64,000 nt of DNA from Candidatus Endomicrobiellum calonymphae (GTDB taxonomy: Bacteria; Elusimicrobiota; Endomicrobiia; Endomicrobiales; Endomicrobiaceae): assembly GCA_031269945.1 (NCBI GenBank), contig JAISYK010000007.1, forward strand, positions 124,001-188,000, written 5' to 3'. Of the stretch, positions 29,990 through 39,486 are shown one piece after another (position 1 is the stretch's first letter; each line of letters starts with the position of its first letter). Below the pieces are notes generated by a model that saw nothing but the letters and a program-made list of their open reading frames with translations, had not been told where the DNA came from and ran no database searches. The translations under genes were made by a program, and so were the position numbers.

Positions 29990-31402
29990 TTATATACTTC
30001 TTTGCTTTATGACTTTGTGAAATTTTACGTAAATTTCTTCTAGTTTCATACTTCTTGAGGCTTTAAATAAAAATACATAGGTATGATCAACAAGAATTTG
30101 ATTGAGTTTTTGCAAAATAATACCTGTTTCTTTTGTGTGAAAAACATTTTTATTGACTAAAGCCATTTTTGTATAAAAACTCATTTCGCCTATAAGGTAG
30201 ACAGAGTCTATGTTTTTTTGAGTATTGATAAACTTTCCAAGTTCAAAATGATAATCAATTGATTTATTCCCAAGTTCAAGCATATCGCCAAGCACAAGAT
30301 TTATTTTTCTATCAATGTAATGTCGCGATACTGCCTGTATTGTTTCTTGCATTGAAGACGGATTTGCATTATAAGCGTCATTTACTAAAATTACACCTTT
30401 TTTAGTTACAATGGTTTCCATACGCATTTCAGGTGGCTTAAAATTTTCTATCCCGTATTTTATTTCATCAAGAGAAAATCCAAAACTAACTGCACAGGCA
30501 GCAGCAGCTAAAGCGTTTGATACGTTAAACTTTCCTTTCATGGACATTTTAATTTTTACTGATTTTTTATTATAAAAGAGCTCAAAGTTTATTTTATCAA
30601 AGGATAACATTATATTCTTTGCACACATATCTGCATCTGCGTCACAGGCAAAAGTGATAACTTTTCGACTATTTTTCACTTTGCATATCTTTTTTAGAAA
30701 TTTATCGTCGTTGTTTACAATAATAGCACCATCTTCTTTTACATTGCCGAATAAAACTTTTTTTTCTTTAAATACACCTTTTGGGGAAATAAAAGTTTTT
30801 AAATGCGAAAGACCTATATTTGTAATTATTCCTACATTGGGTTTTACTATATCAGATAATATTTTAATTTCACCATATAAAGACGTTCCCATTTCAAAAA
30901 CAGCATATTTAACATTTGATGTCAAATTGAGTACTGACAGAGGAAGTCCTATCCTATTATTAAAATTGTTTTTATTTGAAAGAGTTTTGGCTTTTTTACT
31001 AAAAATTGAAACTAGTATTTCTTTACTAGTAGTTTTCCCATTCGATCCTGTAATGCCGACTGTTTGTATATTTTTGAATCTATTGATATATGTTTTTGCA
31101 AGTTCTCCAAGAGCAATAAGTGTATTGTCGGTTTTAACCATTGAAACTGAAAAGGAATTTGATAAAATTTTCACAGAATTAACTTCACTTTCTGAATATA
31201 CTATTGCAGATGCACCTTTGGCAATTGACTCTTTTATAAAATCATGACCGTCGTAATGATTCCCTTGTATAGCAAAATATACCTCACCTTTTTTTATTGT
31301 TCTTGAATCTACAGAAATACCTATTACAGGAAGGTCAAGGTTGCCTCTTATAAACTTTCCATTGATAGCTTGTATTAAATCTTTAAGATAAAACGACTCC
31401 AT
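29990..31402 (-). CDS. murF: UDP-MurNAc-tripeptide:D-alanyl-D-alanine ligase
   Basis: This is the last cytoplasmic Mur ligase, attaching D-Ala-D-Ala. The protein has 470 aa. The N-terminal domain carries GISVDSRTIKKGEVYFAI and HYDGHDFIKE, the ATP loop is VGITGSNGKTTSKE, and NNFNNRIGLPLSVL and VNDAYNANPSSM are Mur-ligase signatures. It starts immediately after murE ends. Confidence 0.96.
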   Translation of the reverse strand: MESFYLKDLIQAINGKFIRGNLDLPVIGISVDSRTIKKGEVYFAIQGNHYDGHDFIKESIAKGASAIVYSESEVNSVKILSNSFSVSMVKTDNTLIALGELAKTYINRFKNIQTVGITGSNGKTTSKEILVSIFSKKAKTLSNKNNFNNRIGLPLSVLNLTSNVKYAVFEMGTSLYGEIKILSDIVKPNVGIITNIGLSHLKTFISPKGVFKEKKVLFGNVKEDGAIIVNNDDKFLKKICKVKNSRKVITFACDADADMCAKNIMLSFDKINFELFYNKKSVKIKMSMKGKFNVSNALAAAACAVSFGFSLDEIKYGIENFKPPEMRMETIVTKKGVILVNDAYNANPSSMQETIQAVSRHYIDRKINLVLGDMLELGNKSIDYHFELGKFINTQKNIDSVYLIGEMSFYTKMALVNKNVFHTKETGIILQKLNQILVDHTYVFLFKASRSMKLEEIYVKFHKVIKQRSI

Positions 31403-32938
31403 TTAAAAAGGGAACTCTTTTTGTTTAATTTGGTTTAACGGTGTTTTTTTGTTTTTTTTTATATCAATATATTTTTTTGCGATTTCGGCATCGTTGAAGT
31501 TAATTTTTTCAGTACCTATGATTTGGTAAATTTCGTGCCCCTTTCCGGTAATTAAAATAATATCGTTTTTGATTGCCATCATGACAGCTTCTTTTATAGC
31601 AATTTCTCTATCTATAACCACTTTATAATTCTCTTTATTATTACTAAATTTTTTTATTCCAACCTCTATATCTAAAATTATTTGATGTGGATCCTCTGCT
31701 CTTGGATTGTCGGATGTTATAAAAACAAAATCACTCATTTCGGAAGCAATCTTACCCATTAGCGGTCTTTTTGCTCTATCTCTATTGCCACCGCAGCCAA
31801 AAACGGTAATAATTCTTTTAAATTTTAAGTTTTTTAGAGTTTGTAGAACGTTTCTAAAGGCATCACTCGTATGTGCATAATCAATAATTACTTCAAATCC
31901 CATTCCCCTTGTATCAACTTTTTCGAGCCTCCCAGGAATGCTCCTTAGGTTATTTAAACCTTTAAGAATTTTTTTCATAGGAATTTCACAATAAGTAGCG
32001 ACAGCAAAAGCCGCTATGGCATTATAAATATTATGTAACCCTATATGGCTTATTTTTATTTTTACTTTTTTGTTGTTAAAAAATAAATCGAATACGCTGC
32101 CTTTATTTGTAACTATAATATTTCTAGCTTTAAAATCTGCTGCATTTTTTTCTAAGGTAGAATAGAGTCCTATTTCTGCATTGATTTTTGTTTTTGATAA
32201 TTTCCACCCATATGGGTCATCAACATTTATTACGGCATATTTTTTGTTTCTTTTTGTGTACATTCCCAATCTTTTAAACAATACAGACTTGGCTTCAAAA
32301 TAATTATCTTCGTTCTTATGAAAATCTAAGTGATCTTGTGTTAAATTTGTAAAAACTGCTATATCAAAATCTATACCATACACTCTGCTTAAGCTCAAAG
32401 CATGCGAAGAGACCTCCATTATGAGATATTTAATACTATTGTTTACCATTTCTCTCATAATTCTGTAGATATCTAATGCTTGTGGTGTTGTATTATCTCC
32501 ATTGATGATTTTGTTTTTATATCTGTAATTAATTGTACCTATAACTCCACAATCAATATTTGAATTGATGAATATACTTTCAAGCATATAAGTAGTTGTC
32601 GTTTTGCCATTTGTACCAGTTATGCCTATAATACTTAATTCTTTATCTGGATAATTGTAAAATTTTGCACAAAAGATTGGCATAAAATGAAATATATCTT
32701 CAACAATAACCTGAGTTATACTGTTAATATCATATTTTGTATTCGTAATGATTACAGAAGCACCTCTTGATATTGCTTCACTTATGTATTTTGTTCCATC
32801 AGTATTATGACCCGGTAGAGCAAAAAAAGCGTAATTTTTACTTATTTTTCTAGAGTCGTATGATATCTCGGATATTTCGATATTATCATCACCTATAACG
32901 GTTATGGTTTCATTCTGCAAAAGATTTTTTAATTTCAT
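31403..32938 (-). CDS. murE: UDP-MurNAc-L-Ala-D-Glu:meso-diaminopimelate ligase
   Basis: This Mur ligase adds the third stem residue. The protein has 511 aa. SEISYDSRKISKNYAFFALPG is split over the N-domain, the ATP loop is GITGTNGKTTTTYML, and YAHTSDAFRNVL and TVFGCGGNRDRAKRPLMG mark the centre. The amino-acid pocket reads SDNPRAEDP: the DNPR motif is the accepted mark of meso-diaminopimelate (not lysine) specificity. That ties it to the aspartate-semialdehyde supply from asd. Confidence 0.96.
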   Translation of the reverse strand: MKLKNLLQNETITVIGDDNIEISEISYDSRKISKNYAFFALPGHNTDGTKYISEAISRGASVIITNTKYDINSITQVIVEDIFHFMPIFCAKFYNYPDKELSIIGITGTNGKTTTTYMLESIFINSNIDCGVIGTINYRYKNKIINGDNTTPQALDIYRIMREMVNNSIKYLIMEVSSHALSLSRVYGIDFDIAVFTNLTQDHLDFHKNEDNYFEAKSVLFKRLGMYTKRNKKYAVINVDDPYGWKLSKTKINAEIGLYSTLEKNAADFKARNIIVTNKGSVFDLFFNNKKVKIKISHIGLHNIYNAIAAFAVATYCEIPMKKILKGLNNLRSIPGRLEKVDTRGMGFEVIIDYAHTSDAFRNVLQTLKNLKFKRIITVFGCGGNRDRAKRPLMGKIASEMSDFVFITSDNPRAEDPHQIILDIEVGIKKFSNNKENYKVVIDREIAIKEAVMMAIKNDIILITGKGHEIYQIIGTEKINFNDAEIAKKYIDIKKNKKTPLNQIKQKEFPF

Positions 32939-32958
32939 AGAAAAGAAAGTAACCCTGA

Positions 32959-34626
32959 TTAATTTTTATCATCTTTTTTGATATTTAAATAATGTACTGT
33001 TTTTTTAGCTATATTTGCAAAAACTGGTGATGCAACTGAAGAAGCATAATAATTAGCCCCTTTCGGTTCGTCGATGATAACGAGTATTACAATTTCTGGA
33101 TTCATTGCAGGGATCATTCCACAAAAAGAAGCAGTGTAATATTTGGGAGAATATGTTTTTGCTGTAGAGTCAAATTTTTGTGCTGTCCCAGTTTTCCCTC
33201 CAACAGTATATCCGGAGATTTTTGCACTTTTACCGGTGCCAAAATCTACAGCGTTTTTTAAAAGTTTTTTTACCGTTTGTGCAGTTTCAACTGAAATCAA
33301 TCTTCGTATTTCTTTATGCTTACAAGTGTTCTCAAGCATTTTGGCATCATATTGTACGGAAGGTTTTAGTAATATCCCGTTGTTTGCAATAGCAGAAAAA
33401 ACGTTTATCATCTGAATTGCTGTAACTCCTATGCCTTGTCCAAAAGAAATTGTCGGTAAAGATAAAATATCCCATTTTTCTATATCTTTTAAAAGTCCTT
33501 TTGCTTCGCCTGGTAAATCAATACCTGTTAAAGAATAAAATCCAAACTTTCTTATATATTTATAAAAATTTTCTTTCCCGAGTCTTTGTGCGATTTTTAC
33601 CATAGCTATATTTGATGATTGTTCCACAGCTTTACTCAACGAAACACACCCTCCAATTCTATGATTGTCTTTTATGGTATGATTTGCAATTTTATATTTT
33701 CCATTCTCTAAATAAAAGACATCTGAAGGTTTTATTATTTTTTCTTCTAGTGCTGCAGAAACTGTGACGATTTTAAAAGTTGATCCTGGTTCATAGATAT
33801 CACTTATTGCTGAATTTTTTAAAATTCCGATATCTTTAATTTTAATGGAAGAATCAAAATCAGGCAAAGAAACCATTGCTAGAATGTTTCCAGTTTTTGG
33901 TTCTTGGACTATACATATGGCCTTTTTCGCTTTATATTTGTCAAAGGTTTTTCGTAATTCCTGTTCTGCTATAAATTGTATAGTACGATCTATACTAAGT
34001 TTAATATTTTGTCCAGAAATTTTAGTTTTATCTACAAATTTATCTCGTATTATACGTCCACATCCATCTCTTCTGTTTTTGGTTACAACGTTGCTTCCGG
34101 ATAAAGCCTTATTATAACTTTTTTCTATACCTGCTAAACCACTCCCGTTATAACCTACTATCCCAAGGATATGAGCAAGAAGTTTTCCCTCTGGATATTG
34201 TCTTGTATACTTACTTTCAAATCCGACACCTTTTAATTTTTCATTTTTAATTTTATCGACACTCTTAGGATCAACATTAAAAGCAATTTGGACATAGGAA
34301 GTTTTTCCAAATTCGCTTAAATTTTTTTCCTTTATTTTTATTCCATTTTTAGATAAAACGTTTTTTAATTTATAGAAATCTTTTATTATTTTGGGATCAA
34401 GAAACATATTATATTTTTTTATACTCGAAGCAAGAATATTCCCTTTTGAATCTAAAATATCACCACGTTTTGCTATTTCAATGGCTTCGCTACTTATCAT
34501 TTTTTTAACTGTAGCGTTTATTTTAGTATGTAAAAAAATTTGAATGAATATAAGTTTTATAAGTAAAACAAAAAAAAACACAAGAATTACAAAAGCAAGC
34601 AATATTTTTCTATCAATTCGTTTCAT
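32959..34626 (-). CDS. ftsI: Division transpeptidase FtsI (PBP3-type penicillin-binding protein)
   Basis: This is a class-B penicillin-binding protein cross-linking septal wall. About 555 aa from the ATG at 34626. An alternative ATG at 34647 adds seven residues. The layout is an N-terminal membrane anchor (FVILVFFFVLLIKLIFIQIF), a dimerisation/pedestal domain with LAHILGIVGYNGSGLAGIE, and then a transpeptidase domain. Its active-site serine is in PGSTFKIV, SSN lies in EQSSNIAMV, and KTGTAQ lies near the end. ftsL lies upstream and murE directly downstream, so a septal role is expected. Confidence 0.94.
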   Translation of the reverse strand: MKRIDRKILLAFVILVFFFVLLIKLIFIQIFLHTKINATVKKMISSEAIEIAKRGDILDSKGNILASSIKKYNMFLDPKIIKDFYKLKNVLSKNGIKIKEKNLSEFGKTSYVQIAFNVDPKSVDKIKNEKLKGVGFESKYTRQYPEGKLLAHILGIVGYNGSGLAGIEKSYNKALSGSNVVTKNRRDGCGRIIRDKFVDKTKISGQNIKLSIDRTIQFIAEQELRKTFDKYKAKKAICIVQEPKTGNILAMVSLPDFDSSIKIKDIGILKNSAISDIYEPGSTFKIVTVSAALEEKIIKPSDVFYLENGKYKIANHTIKDNHRIGGCVSLSKAVEQSSNIAMVKIAQRLGKENFYKYIRKFGFYSLTGIDLPGEAKGLLKDIEKWDILSLPTISFGQGIGVTAIQMINVFSAIANNGILLKPSVQYDAKMLENTCKHKEIRRLISVETAQTVKKLLKNAVDFGTGKSAKISGYTVGGKTGTAQKFDSTAKTYSPKYYTASFCGMIPAMNPEIVILVIIDEPKGANYYASSVASPVFANIAKKTVHYLNIKKDDKN

Positions 34627-34771
34627 GTTCTTTACTATACATATCATTTTGATTTATAACTATTTAGTAAAAAACTTGCAATTTTTTTACAAATAGTCAA
34701 TTTATTTCTGTTGGAAACATAGAAAAATTAGAAAAACTATTAGCGAACAGACATATACAAAAGAACAAAAA

Positions 34772-35023
34772 TTACTTAATATAAACTATACGATTTTCAT
34801 CTGGAGTCGCAAGACTTTTTTCTTTAGCGATTATGTCCATTTTCTCAAGCGCAAGTATTGAATTGATTTTTAATTTCAAAGAATCATTTTCAGAATTAAT
34901 TTTATCGTATTCAGTTTGTAAACTACTTATTTTGTAAGCATATCTTATGGAGGTATTCTGCTGCCATAGGTAAATAAAAGCACTTAAAATTATTATTATA
35001 AATAGCAAAAATGTCTTATACAT
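34772..35023 (-). CDS. ftsL: FtsL-like septal membrane protein
   Basis: 83 aa: a single N-terminal helix (FLLFIIIILSAFIYLW) is followed by a coiled coil (YKISSLQTEYDKINSENDSL) and a short tail. FtsL proteins have little sequence conservation. The call rests on this architecture and on position between rsmH and ftsI, with an eight-base overlap with rsmH. It should act with FtsB/FtsQ to activate FtsW-FtsI. Confidence 0.75.
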   Translation of the reverse strand: MYKTFLLFIIIILSAFIYLWQQNTSIRYAYKISSLQTEYDKINSENDSLKLKINSILALEKMDIIAKEKSLATPDENRIVYIK

Positions 35024-35888
35024 TTATTTTTTCTGCTATTCTCATTTTCGCACTTCTACTTTTATAATTGTTTTTCATCTCTTTCTTTGAAGGTGTAATA
35101 ATTTTTTTCGTAATTATTTTGTACGTTTTACAGTTAGAATTATGTCTAAAGTTATTTTTTACTATCCTATCTTCTAAAGAATGAAAACTTATTATAGCTA
35201 TCCTTCCTCCTGCATTTAATAGTTTTGGAGTATCAAACAACAGAGTTTTTAGATTTTCAAGTTCATCATTTATAAAAATTCTTAAAGCTTGAAAAACTTT
35301 TGTCGCTGGATTTTTTTTACTTCCAGTTCTTTTAACGGCGTATATTATTTTTTGAAGTTCAACTGCGGTATTTATTACCATAGTTTTTCTACGGGAAACA
35401 ATAGCTTTGGCGATTTGCCTAGATTTATACTCTTCTCCATATGTATAAAAAATATCGGCTAAATCTTCTGACGAATAAGAGTTAACTATTTCTTTTGCTG
35501 TTAATTTAATCCTATTGTCCATTCTCATATCAAGGACATTAGAATTAAAAGAAAATCCTCTCTCTAAATTGCTTAACTGTTTTAATGAAACACCTAAATC
35601 AGCTAAAATTCCATCAACCTTACTTATATTTATCTTTAGCAAAGACTCTTTTATGTTCTTGAAGTTTTCTCTTATGAATGTTACTCTGTCATTGAGATTT
35701 TCTTCTTTAAAAAACTTTTTTGAAACATCCTCGTCCCAATCAAAAGAGACAATTTTAATGTTTTTAAAATTGCTGAGTAAGTATGACGTGTGCCCTCCAT
35801 CTCCAAAAGTACAATCAACATATAACCCGTTAGGATTATTTACTAAACATTGCGACACTTCTAAAGGCATCACAGGAGCATGATGCAT
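35016..35888 (-). CDS. rsmH: 16S rRNA (cytosine-1402 N4) methyltransferase
   Basis: An SAM-dependent methyltransferase of 290 aa that fine-tunes the ribosomal P site. HAPVMPLEVSQCL starts the protein, DCTFGDGGHTSYLL binds SAM, GILADLGVSLKQL and RGFSFNSNVLDMRMD follow, and FQALRIFINDELENL and FHSLEDRIVKN close the domain. The leader has GGGAGGGGGGG (35901-35911) 13 bases before the ATG, a strikingly G-rich ribosome-binding region. The usual first gene mraZ is absent; RNase P RNA lies upstream instead. Confidence 0.96.
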   Translation of the reverse strand: MHHAPVMPLEVSQCLVNNPNGLYVDCTFGDGGHTSYLLSNFKNIKIVSFDWDEDVSKKFFKEENLNDRVTFIRENFKNIKESLLKINISKVDGILADLGVSLKQLSNLERGFSFNSNVLDMRMDNRIKLTAKEIVNSYSSEDLADIFYTYGEEYKSRQIAKAIVSRRKTMVINTAVELQKIIYAVKRTGSKKNPATKVFQALRIFINDELENLKTLLFDTPKLLNAGGRIAIISFHSLEDRIVKNNFRHNSNCKTYKIITKKIITPSKKEMKNNYKSRSAKMRIAEKINV

Positions 35889-35995
35889 GTAAAAAGCACA
35901 CCCCCCCTCCCATTATAAAATACACATCTTACACATTTATTTAAAATATCAAAATGGGTTGACCACCATAAGCCTGCCAACAAAAACTGTATAAC

Positions 35996-36018
35996 AAGGT
36001 ATTTTTCTAAAATGCCTT
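35996..36018 (-). terminator. Hairpin just 3' of RNase P RNA
   Basis: On the minus strand AAGG-c-ATTTT pairs with AAAAT-a-CCTT across a short loop, about 15 bases after the RNase P 3' strand. Only a loose T-rich tract follows, so it may be a processing or stability hairpin rather than a strong terminator. Confidence 0.4.
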
Positions 36019-36032
36019 AATTGATGTCGCTC

Positions 36033-36397
36033 TAAAGATGGATCGTACACCGAATTTTGTCTTTCAAAATGAAGAATTGAAAGTGCAATCATTTCTCTGC
36101 CGCCAAAATCACTTTTAACGGTCAAGCGACTATAATTCAGTCTTGCTTTATGGTAAGGATTTAACCGTTTCACTTTTCGCATTACTACGAAAACTTATCC
36201 TTTTGCATCGTACTCTTTAGGATATTTTTTTCGTTTCCAAAAAAAACGTCTCTGTTCGCACCTCTACTCTTACGAATGATAGGGATTACCTACTACCATT
36301 TTCTGCAGTGTTAGTGTCACACATCCGTCTGCAGCTAAAGTTCGGACTTTCCTCTTTACAATAAATGAATGTAAAGCGATTGCTCTATCCATCTCTA
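36033..36397 (-). ncRNA. rnpB: RNase P RNA
   Basis: This is the catalytic RNA that trims tRNA 5' ends. The 5' part contains the hallmark GAGGAAAGTCCGAAC (about 36341-36355). Further on are GAACAGAGAC, GTGAAACGGTTAAATCC with AGCAAGACTGAAT, and near the 3' end GAAATGATTGC and GACAAAATTCGGTGTACG, the equivalents of the conserved late core. The ends pair as P1: TAGAGATGGAT (36397-36387) with ATCCATCTTTA (36043-36033), 11 pairs with one G-U. Length is about 365 bases, normal for type A. An open frame at 35949-36182 is only a shadow of this gene. The RNA starts about seven bases after the zinc-ribbon CDS, so they share a transcript or a promoter lies within that CDS. Confidence 0.93.
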
Positions 36398-36403
36398 TTT
36401 TAA

Positions 36404-37123
36404 TTAATTTTTTAATAATATTCTCGAGCAGTTGTCACAGAAGACAAGCTCATGATATTTTTGCACCTGGTTTATCAATTGTGGTCTTAACAGTATTCCG
36501 CAGCCGCTACAGCTTTCGCCATCAATAATACAGACTACTTTCTCGTTGCGACCATTATTACGTAATCTTTCATATTGCAATAACATGGCTTTATTAATTT
36601 TTAGCTTTTGTTTCTCCTTTTCTTTTTCTATTTCATTTATTTCTTCCTCAAGTTTTTTTGCAAAGTTTTTAATTTCATATAATTCATTTTTTACTTTTTG
36701 CTCAATTTTTTTTAACTCATTCTCACCAGTTTTTATAATTATATATTCTTTATCTACTTTTTCCATAAGTTCTAAAATTTCATCTTCAAGAATACTTTTA
36801 TGTTTTCTTGTTTTTTCTATTTCAAAGAGTAACGCTTTATAAGTATCGTTCGATTTAACGATATTTAACTCCATCAAATACTTATTAATTTTTTTTTCTT
36901 TTGAATCAAGTAATGCTTCTTTCTCGTTTTTTAATGACTTTAGTCTAATAAAATTTTCCTTTTTGACGTTCAAGTTAATCTTTTTATTTTCTAATTCTAA
37001 AATTCTTTTTTTTTCTTCAATTTCAAAATAAATTTTATTAATTTTTTCTTTAAGATTATACGTTTTAACATCATATTTTTGCAGTTCACATAATAACTCT
37101 AAATCGTGCTTTAAATTTCCCAT
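36404..37123 (-). CDS. Coiled-coil protein with C-terminal C4 zinc ribbon
   Basis: 239 aa: residues 1-185 form a long, very charged coiled coil (for example ELENKKINLNVKKENF), and the last 45 residues carry CSGCGILLRPQLINQV then FCDNCSRIL, four cysteines of a zinc ribbon. This is the widespread DUF164/zf-RING_7 family, of unknown function, proposed to bind nucleic acid. It directly precedes rnpB, with only a few bases between them. Confidence 0.8.
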   Translation of the reverse strand: MGNLKHDLELLCELQKYDVKTYNLKEKINKIYFEIEEKKRILELENKKINLNVKKENFIRLKSLKNEKEALLDSKEKKINKYLMELNIVKSNDTYKALLFEIEKTRKHKSILEDEILELMEKVDKEYIIIKTGENELKKIEQKVKNELYEIKNFAKKLEEEINEIEKEKEKQKLKINKAMLLQYERLRNNGRNEKVVCIIDGESCSGCGILLRPQLINQVQKYHELVFCDNCSRILLKN

Positions 37124-37175
37124 TTATACCTTTTAACATATATGACTAACCACAGAGCTCATTTGTAGAATTAAT

Positions 37176-37247
37176 TGGGTAGTACAGGCCTCGAACCTGT
37201 GACCACTCGCACGTGAGGCGAGAGCTCTTCCACTGAGCTAACTACCC
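37176..37247 (-). tRNA. tRNA-Val (CAC anticodon)
   Basis: The cloverleaf runs from 37247 on the minus strand. The acceptor is GGGTAGT/ACTACCC with discriminator A, the anticodon stem CTCGC/GCGAG has loop CTCACGT (anticodon CAC), and the T arm is ACAGG-TTCGAGG-CCTGT. CCA is not encoded. Confidence 0.96.
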
Positions 37248-37318
37248 ACTTCAAACATCGTAGCGAAATTTATGAATTCTATAATCAAAAAATTTTCGAA
37301 AAATCAAGAACACTAACC

Positions 37319-37392
37319 TGGGCCTGGTAGGACTTGAACCTACGACCATTCGATTATGAGTCGAGTGCTCTAACCAACTGAGCTACAGGCCC
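37319..37392 (-). tRNA. tRNA with CAT anticodon, Ile2 (lysidine type) or elongator Met
   Basis: Acceptor GGGCCTG/CAGGCCC with discriminator A, D arm GCTCAGTTGGTTAGAGC, anticodon loop CTCATAA, T arm GTAGG-TTCAAGT-CCTAC. The GACTCATAATC anticodon arm and GGGCCTG acceptor look most like the minor isoleucine tRNA whose C34 is changed to lysidine by TilS. Elongator methionine cannot be excluded. The outermost anticodon-stem pair is a C-A mismatch. Confidence 0.93.
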
Positions 37393-37573
37393 ATTAAACC
37401 AATATAAACAGACTGAAACACAACTCACCCTACCCCGAATTATACTCAGAAAGGCGACATTAAGTCAAATAAATTTTTAAAGTTATTTAATAAGGAATTG
37501 TTATAAAAATATTGTTCCGTATTGATTTTCACATTACAATTTTAATTTTAATATTTTTCGTGTGTGTTACTAG

Positions 37574-39475
37574 CTATTCTATGGAATTAAACCATTCATC
37601 AGCGTTACTTTCAGATGCCATTCTCCAATCACCGCGTGGAGAAAGAGATATTGTTCCAACCTTTATTCCATCAGGCACACAATTACGCTTAAACTGATTT
37701 TCAAAAAAGCGCTTAATAAAAATTTTGAGATGTTTTTTTATTTCTTCTTTACTATACTTATTCTTAAAAGCTTTTGTTGCAAGTATGAGCGTTTTATCTG
37801 GAGCCTGTCCAAAGCGTAAAGTATAATACAAAAAGAAGTCGTGAAGTTCAAATGGTCCTATTATATCTTCGGTTTTTTGTAAAATTTTTTTTTTATCTGA
37901 TGGAATAAGTTCAGGAGTAATTTCTGTGTTTAAAACTGAAAGTAAAGCTTTCTTGTATTTTTTAACTCTCTCAGATTCGTAAGATACTATATATCTTATA
38001 AGGGTTTTAGGTATTGAAGAATTTACGGCATACATAGACATATGGTCCCCATTATATGTGCACCAGCCAAGTGCATTTTCGGATAAATTACTTGTACCAA
38101 TAACTAAACCTTTTTCTATATTAGCTATATCCATTAAAATTTGCGTGCGCTCGCGGGCTTGCGCATTTTCATATGCAACATCATTATTTCCCATATGTTT
38201 TATGTTATCCAAGTGATTTTTAAGTGCTTCATCTATTGGAATTTTTCTAATTTTTATTTCGAATGCTTCTGCAAGTTTTAAAACGTTTTCCATAGTTTGT
38301 GTACTCGTACCGGGTCCAGGCATGGTAATAGCTATTATATTTTTTTTGTTTCTATTTAAGATTTTATAACTTCTTAGTATAACTAAAAGTGAAAGGCAGG
38401 AATCAAGTCCACCAGAAACACCGATTACTGCATTTAATCCTGTAAATTTTAATCTTTCTGCAAGAGATCTTGACTGCATTTGAAGTATGAGTTCTGCTCG
38501 GGTAGATACGGAGTTTAGATCGTTTGGAACAAAGGGCAAAGGGGAAACATAACGTACAAGTTTTGTACCTGCATTATCAAAATTAAATTTTATTACATGA
38601 TATCTAGTAGTAGTGGCTGAGTTGATTTTAAAAACATTATGTCTGCGACGCTCATAAGCGAGTTTACAAGTGTCTATTTCACATATTGTAAGTCCATCAT
38701 CCTCGAAAAGTTTACTCTCTGCAAGAATTTTTCCATTTTCAGCTATAATACGATGTCCTGAAAAAATTATATCACTAACTGATTCACCGTTCCCGGCAGA
38801 AGCATAGACATAGCCCGCTAATAAACGACCACTTTGCGATTTTATAAGAGTTTTTCTGTATTCACTTTTTCCTATGAGTTCACTAGATGCAGAAAGATTT
38901 ACTATAATTGATGCTCCAGCTTGAGCATGACGATTAGATGGCGGAGATGCTACAAACATATCTTCGCATATTTCAGCAGAAATTTTGATATCTTCATTAT
39001 TTTTAGCTACAAAAATTATATCTGTTCCTAAAGGTGCGCTTTGTCCACATAAATTTATAGAATCTAAAACATCCGTAGCTGGGGTAAAGTAACGGAGTTC
39101 GTAAAATTCAGAATATGATGGCAAAGCAGTTTTGGGAACAATCCCCAAAATTTTCCCGTTTTGAAAAATTACGGCACAAGAATAGAGCTTTCCCTTGTGC
39201 CAAATTGGAGATCCAACAAAAATTAGAGTTTTCTTGTCAAGAGTTGCTTTACATATTTGGTTAAGGGCATCAGTAACTGAATGTATTATAACATCAGATA
39301 AAAACAATTCCCCACATGTGTACCCTGTTATACATAATTCAGGAAAAACTAAAAGCTCAACATCACAAGTATTTGCTTTTTTTATTAGTTTTATTATTTC
39401 TACAGCATTTGCTGAAGGATTTGCTAGTTTAACGTAAGGTGTTGCTGCTGCCGTTTTAATAAATCCGTATTTCAT
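37574..39475 (-). CDS. nadE: Glutamine-dependent NAD+ synthetase
   Basis: This is the final step of NAD synthesis, amidating nicotinate adenine dinucleotide with glutamine nitrogen. The protein has 633 aa. An N-terminal nitrilase-type glutaminase domain has its Glu-Lys-Cys triad in VFPELCITGYT, IVPKTALPSY and SAEICEDMF. A C-terminal synthetase domain carries the PP-loop GVSGGLDSCLSLL, then GTSNLSENALGWCTYNGDH. It follows a pair of tRNAs and lies 11 bases after priA in the same direction. Confidence 0.96.
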   Translation of the reverse strand: MKYGFIKTAAATPYVKLANPSANAVEIIKLIKKANTCDVELLVFPELCITGYTCGELFLSDVIIHSVTDALNQICKATLDKKTLIFVGSPIWHKGKLYSCAVIFQNGKILGIVPKTALPSYSEFYELRYFTPATDVLDSINLCGQSAPLGTDIIFVAKNNEDIKISAEICEDMFVASPPSNRHAQAGASIIVNLSASSELIGKSEYRKTLIKSQSGRLLAGYVYASAGNGESVSDIIFSGHRIIAENGKILAESKLFEDDGLTICEIDTCKLAYERRRHNVFKINSATTTRYHVIKFNFDNAGTKLVRYVSPLPFVPNDLNSVSTRAELILQMQSRSLAERLKFTGLNAVIGVSGGLDSCLSLLVILRSYKILNRNKKNIIAITMPGPGTSTQTMENVLKLAEAFEIKIRKIPIDEALKNHLDNIKHMGNNDVAYENAQARERTQILMDIANIEKGLVIGTSNLSENALGWCTYNGDHMSMYAVNSSIPKTLIRYIVSYESERVKKYKKALLSVLNTEITPELIPSDKKKILQKTEDIIGPFELHDFFLYYTLRFGQAPDKTLILATKAFKNKYSKEEIKKHLKIFIKRFFENQFKRNCVPDGIKVGTISLSPRGDWRMASESNADEWFNSIE

Positions 39476-39486
39476 TATCTCTCTTT

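Noticed and set aside
30654..31247. Plus-strand 197-codon open frame
   Set aside because: Antisense shadow of the intact murF; no family features.
35949..36182. Minus-strand frame of 77 codons between rnpB and rsmH, a candidate mraZ
   Set aside because: Most of it lies within the RNase P RNA 3' half; the protein shows no MraZ features.
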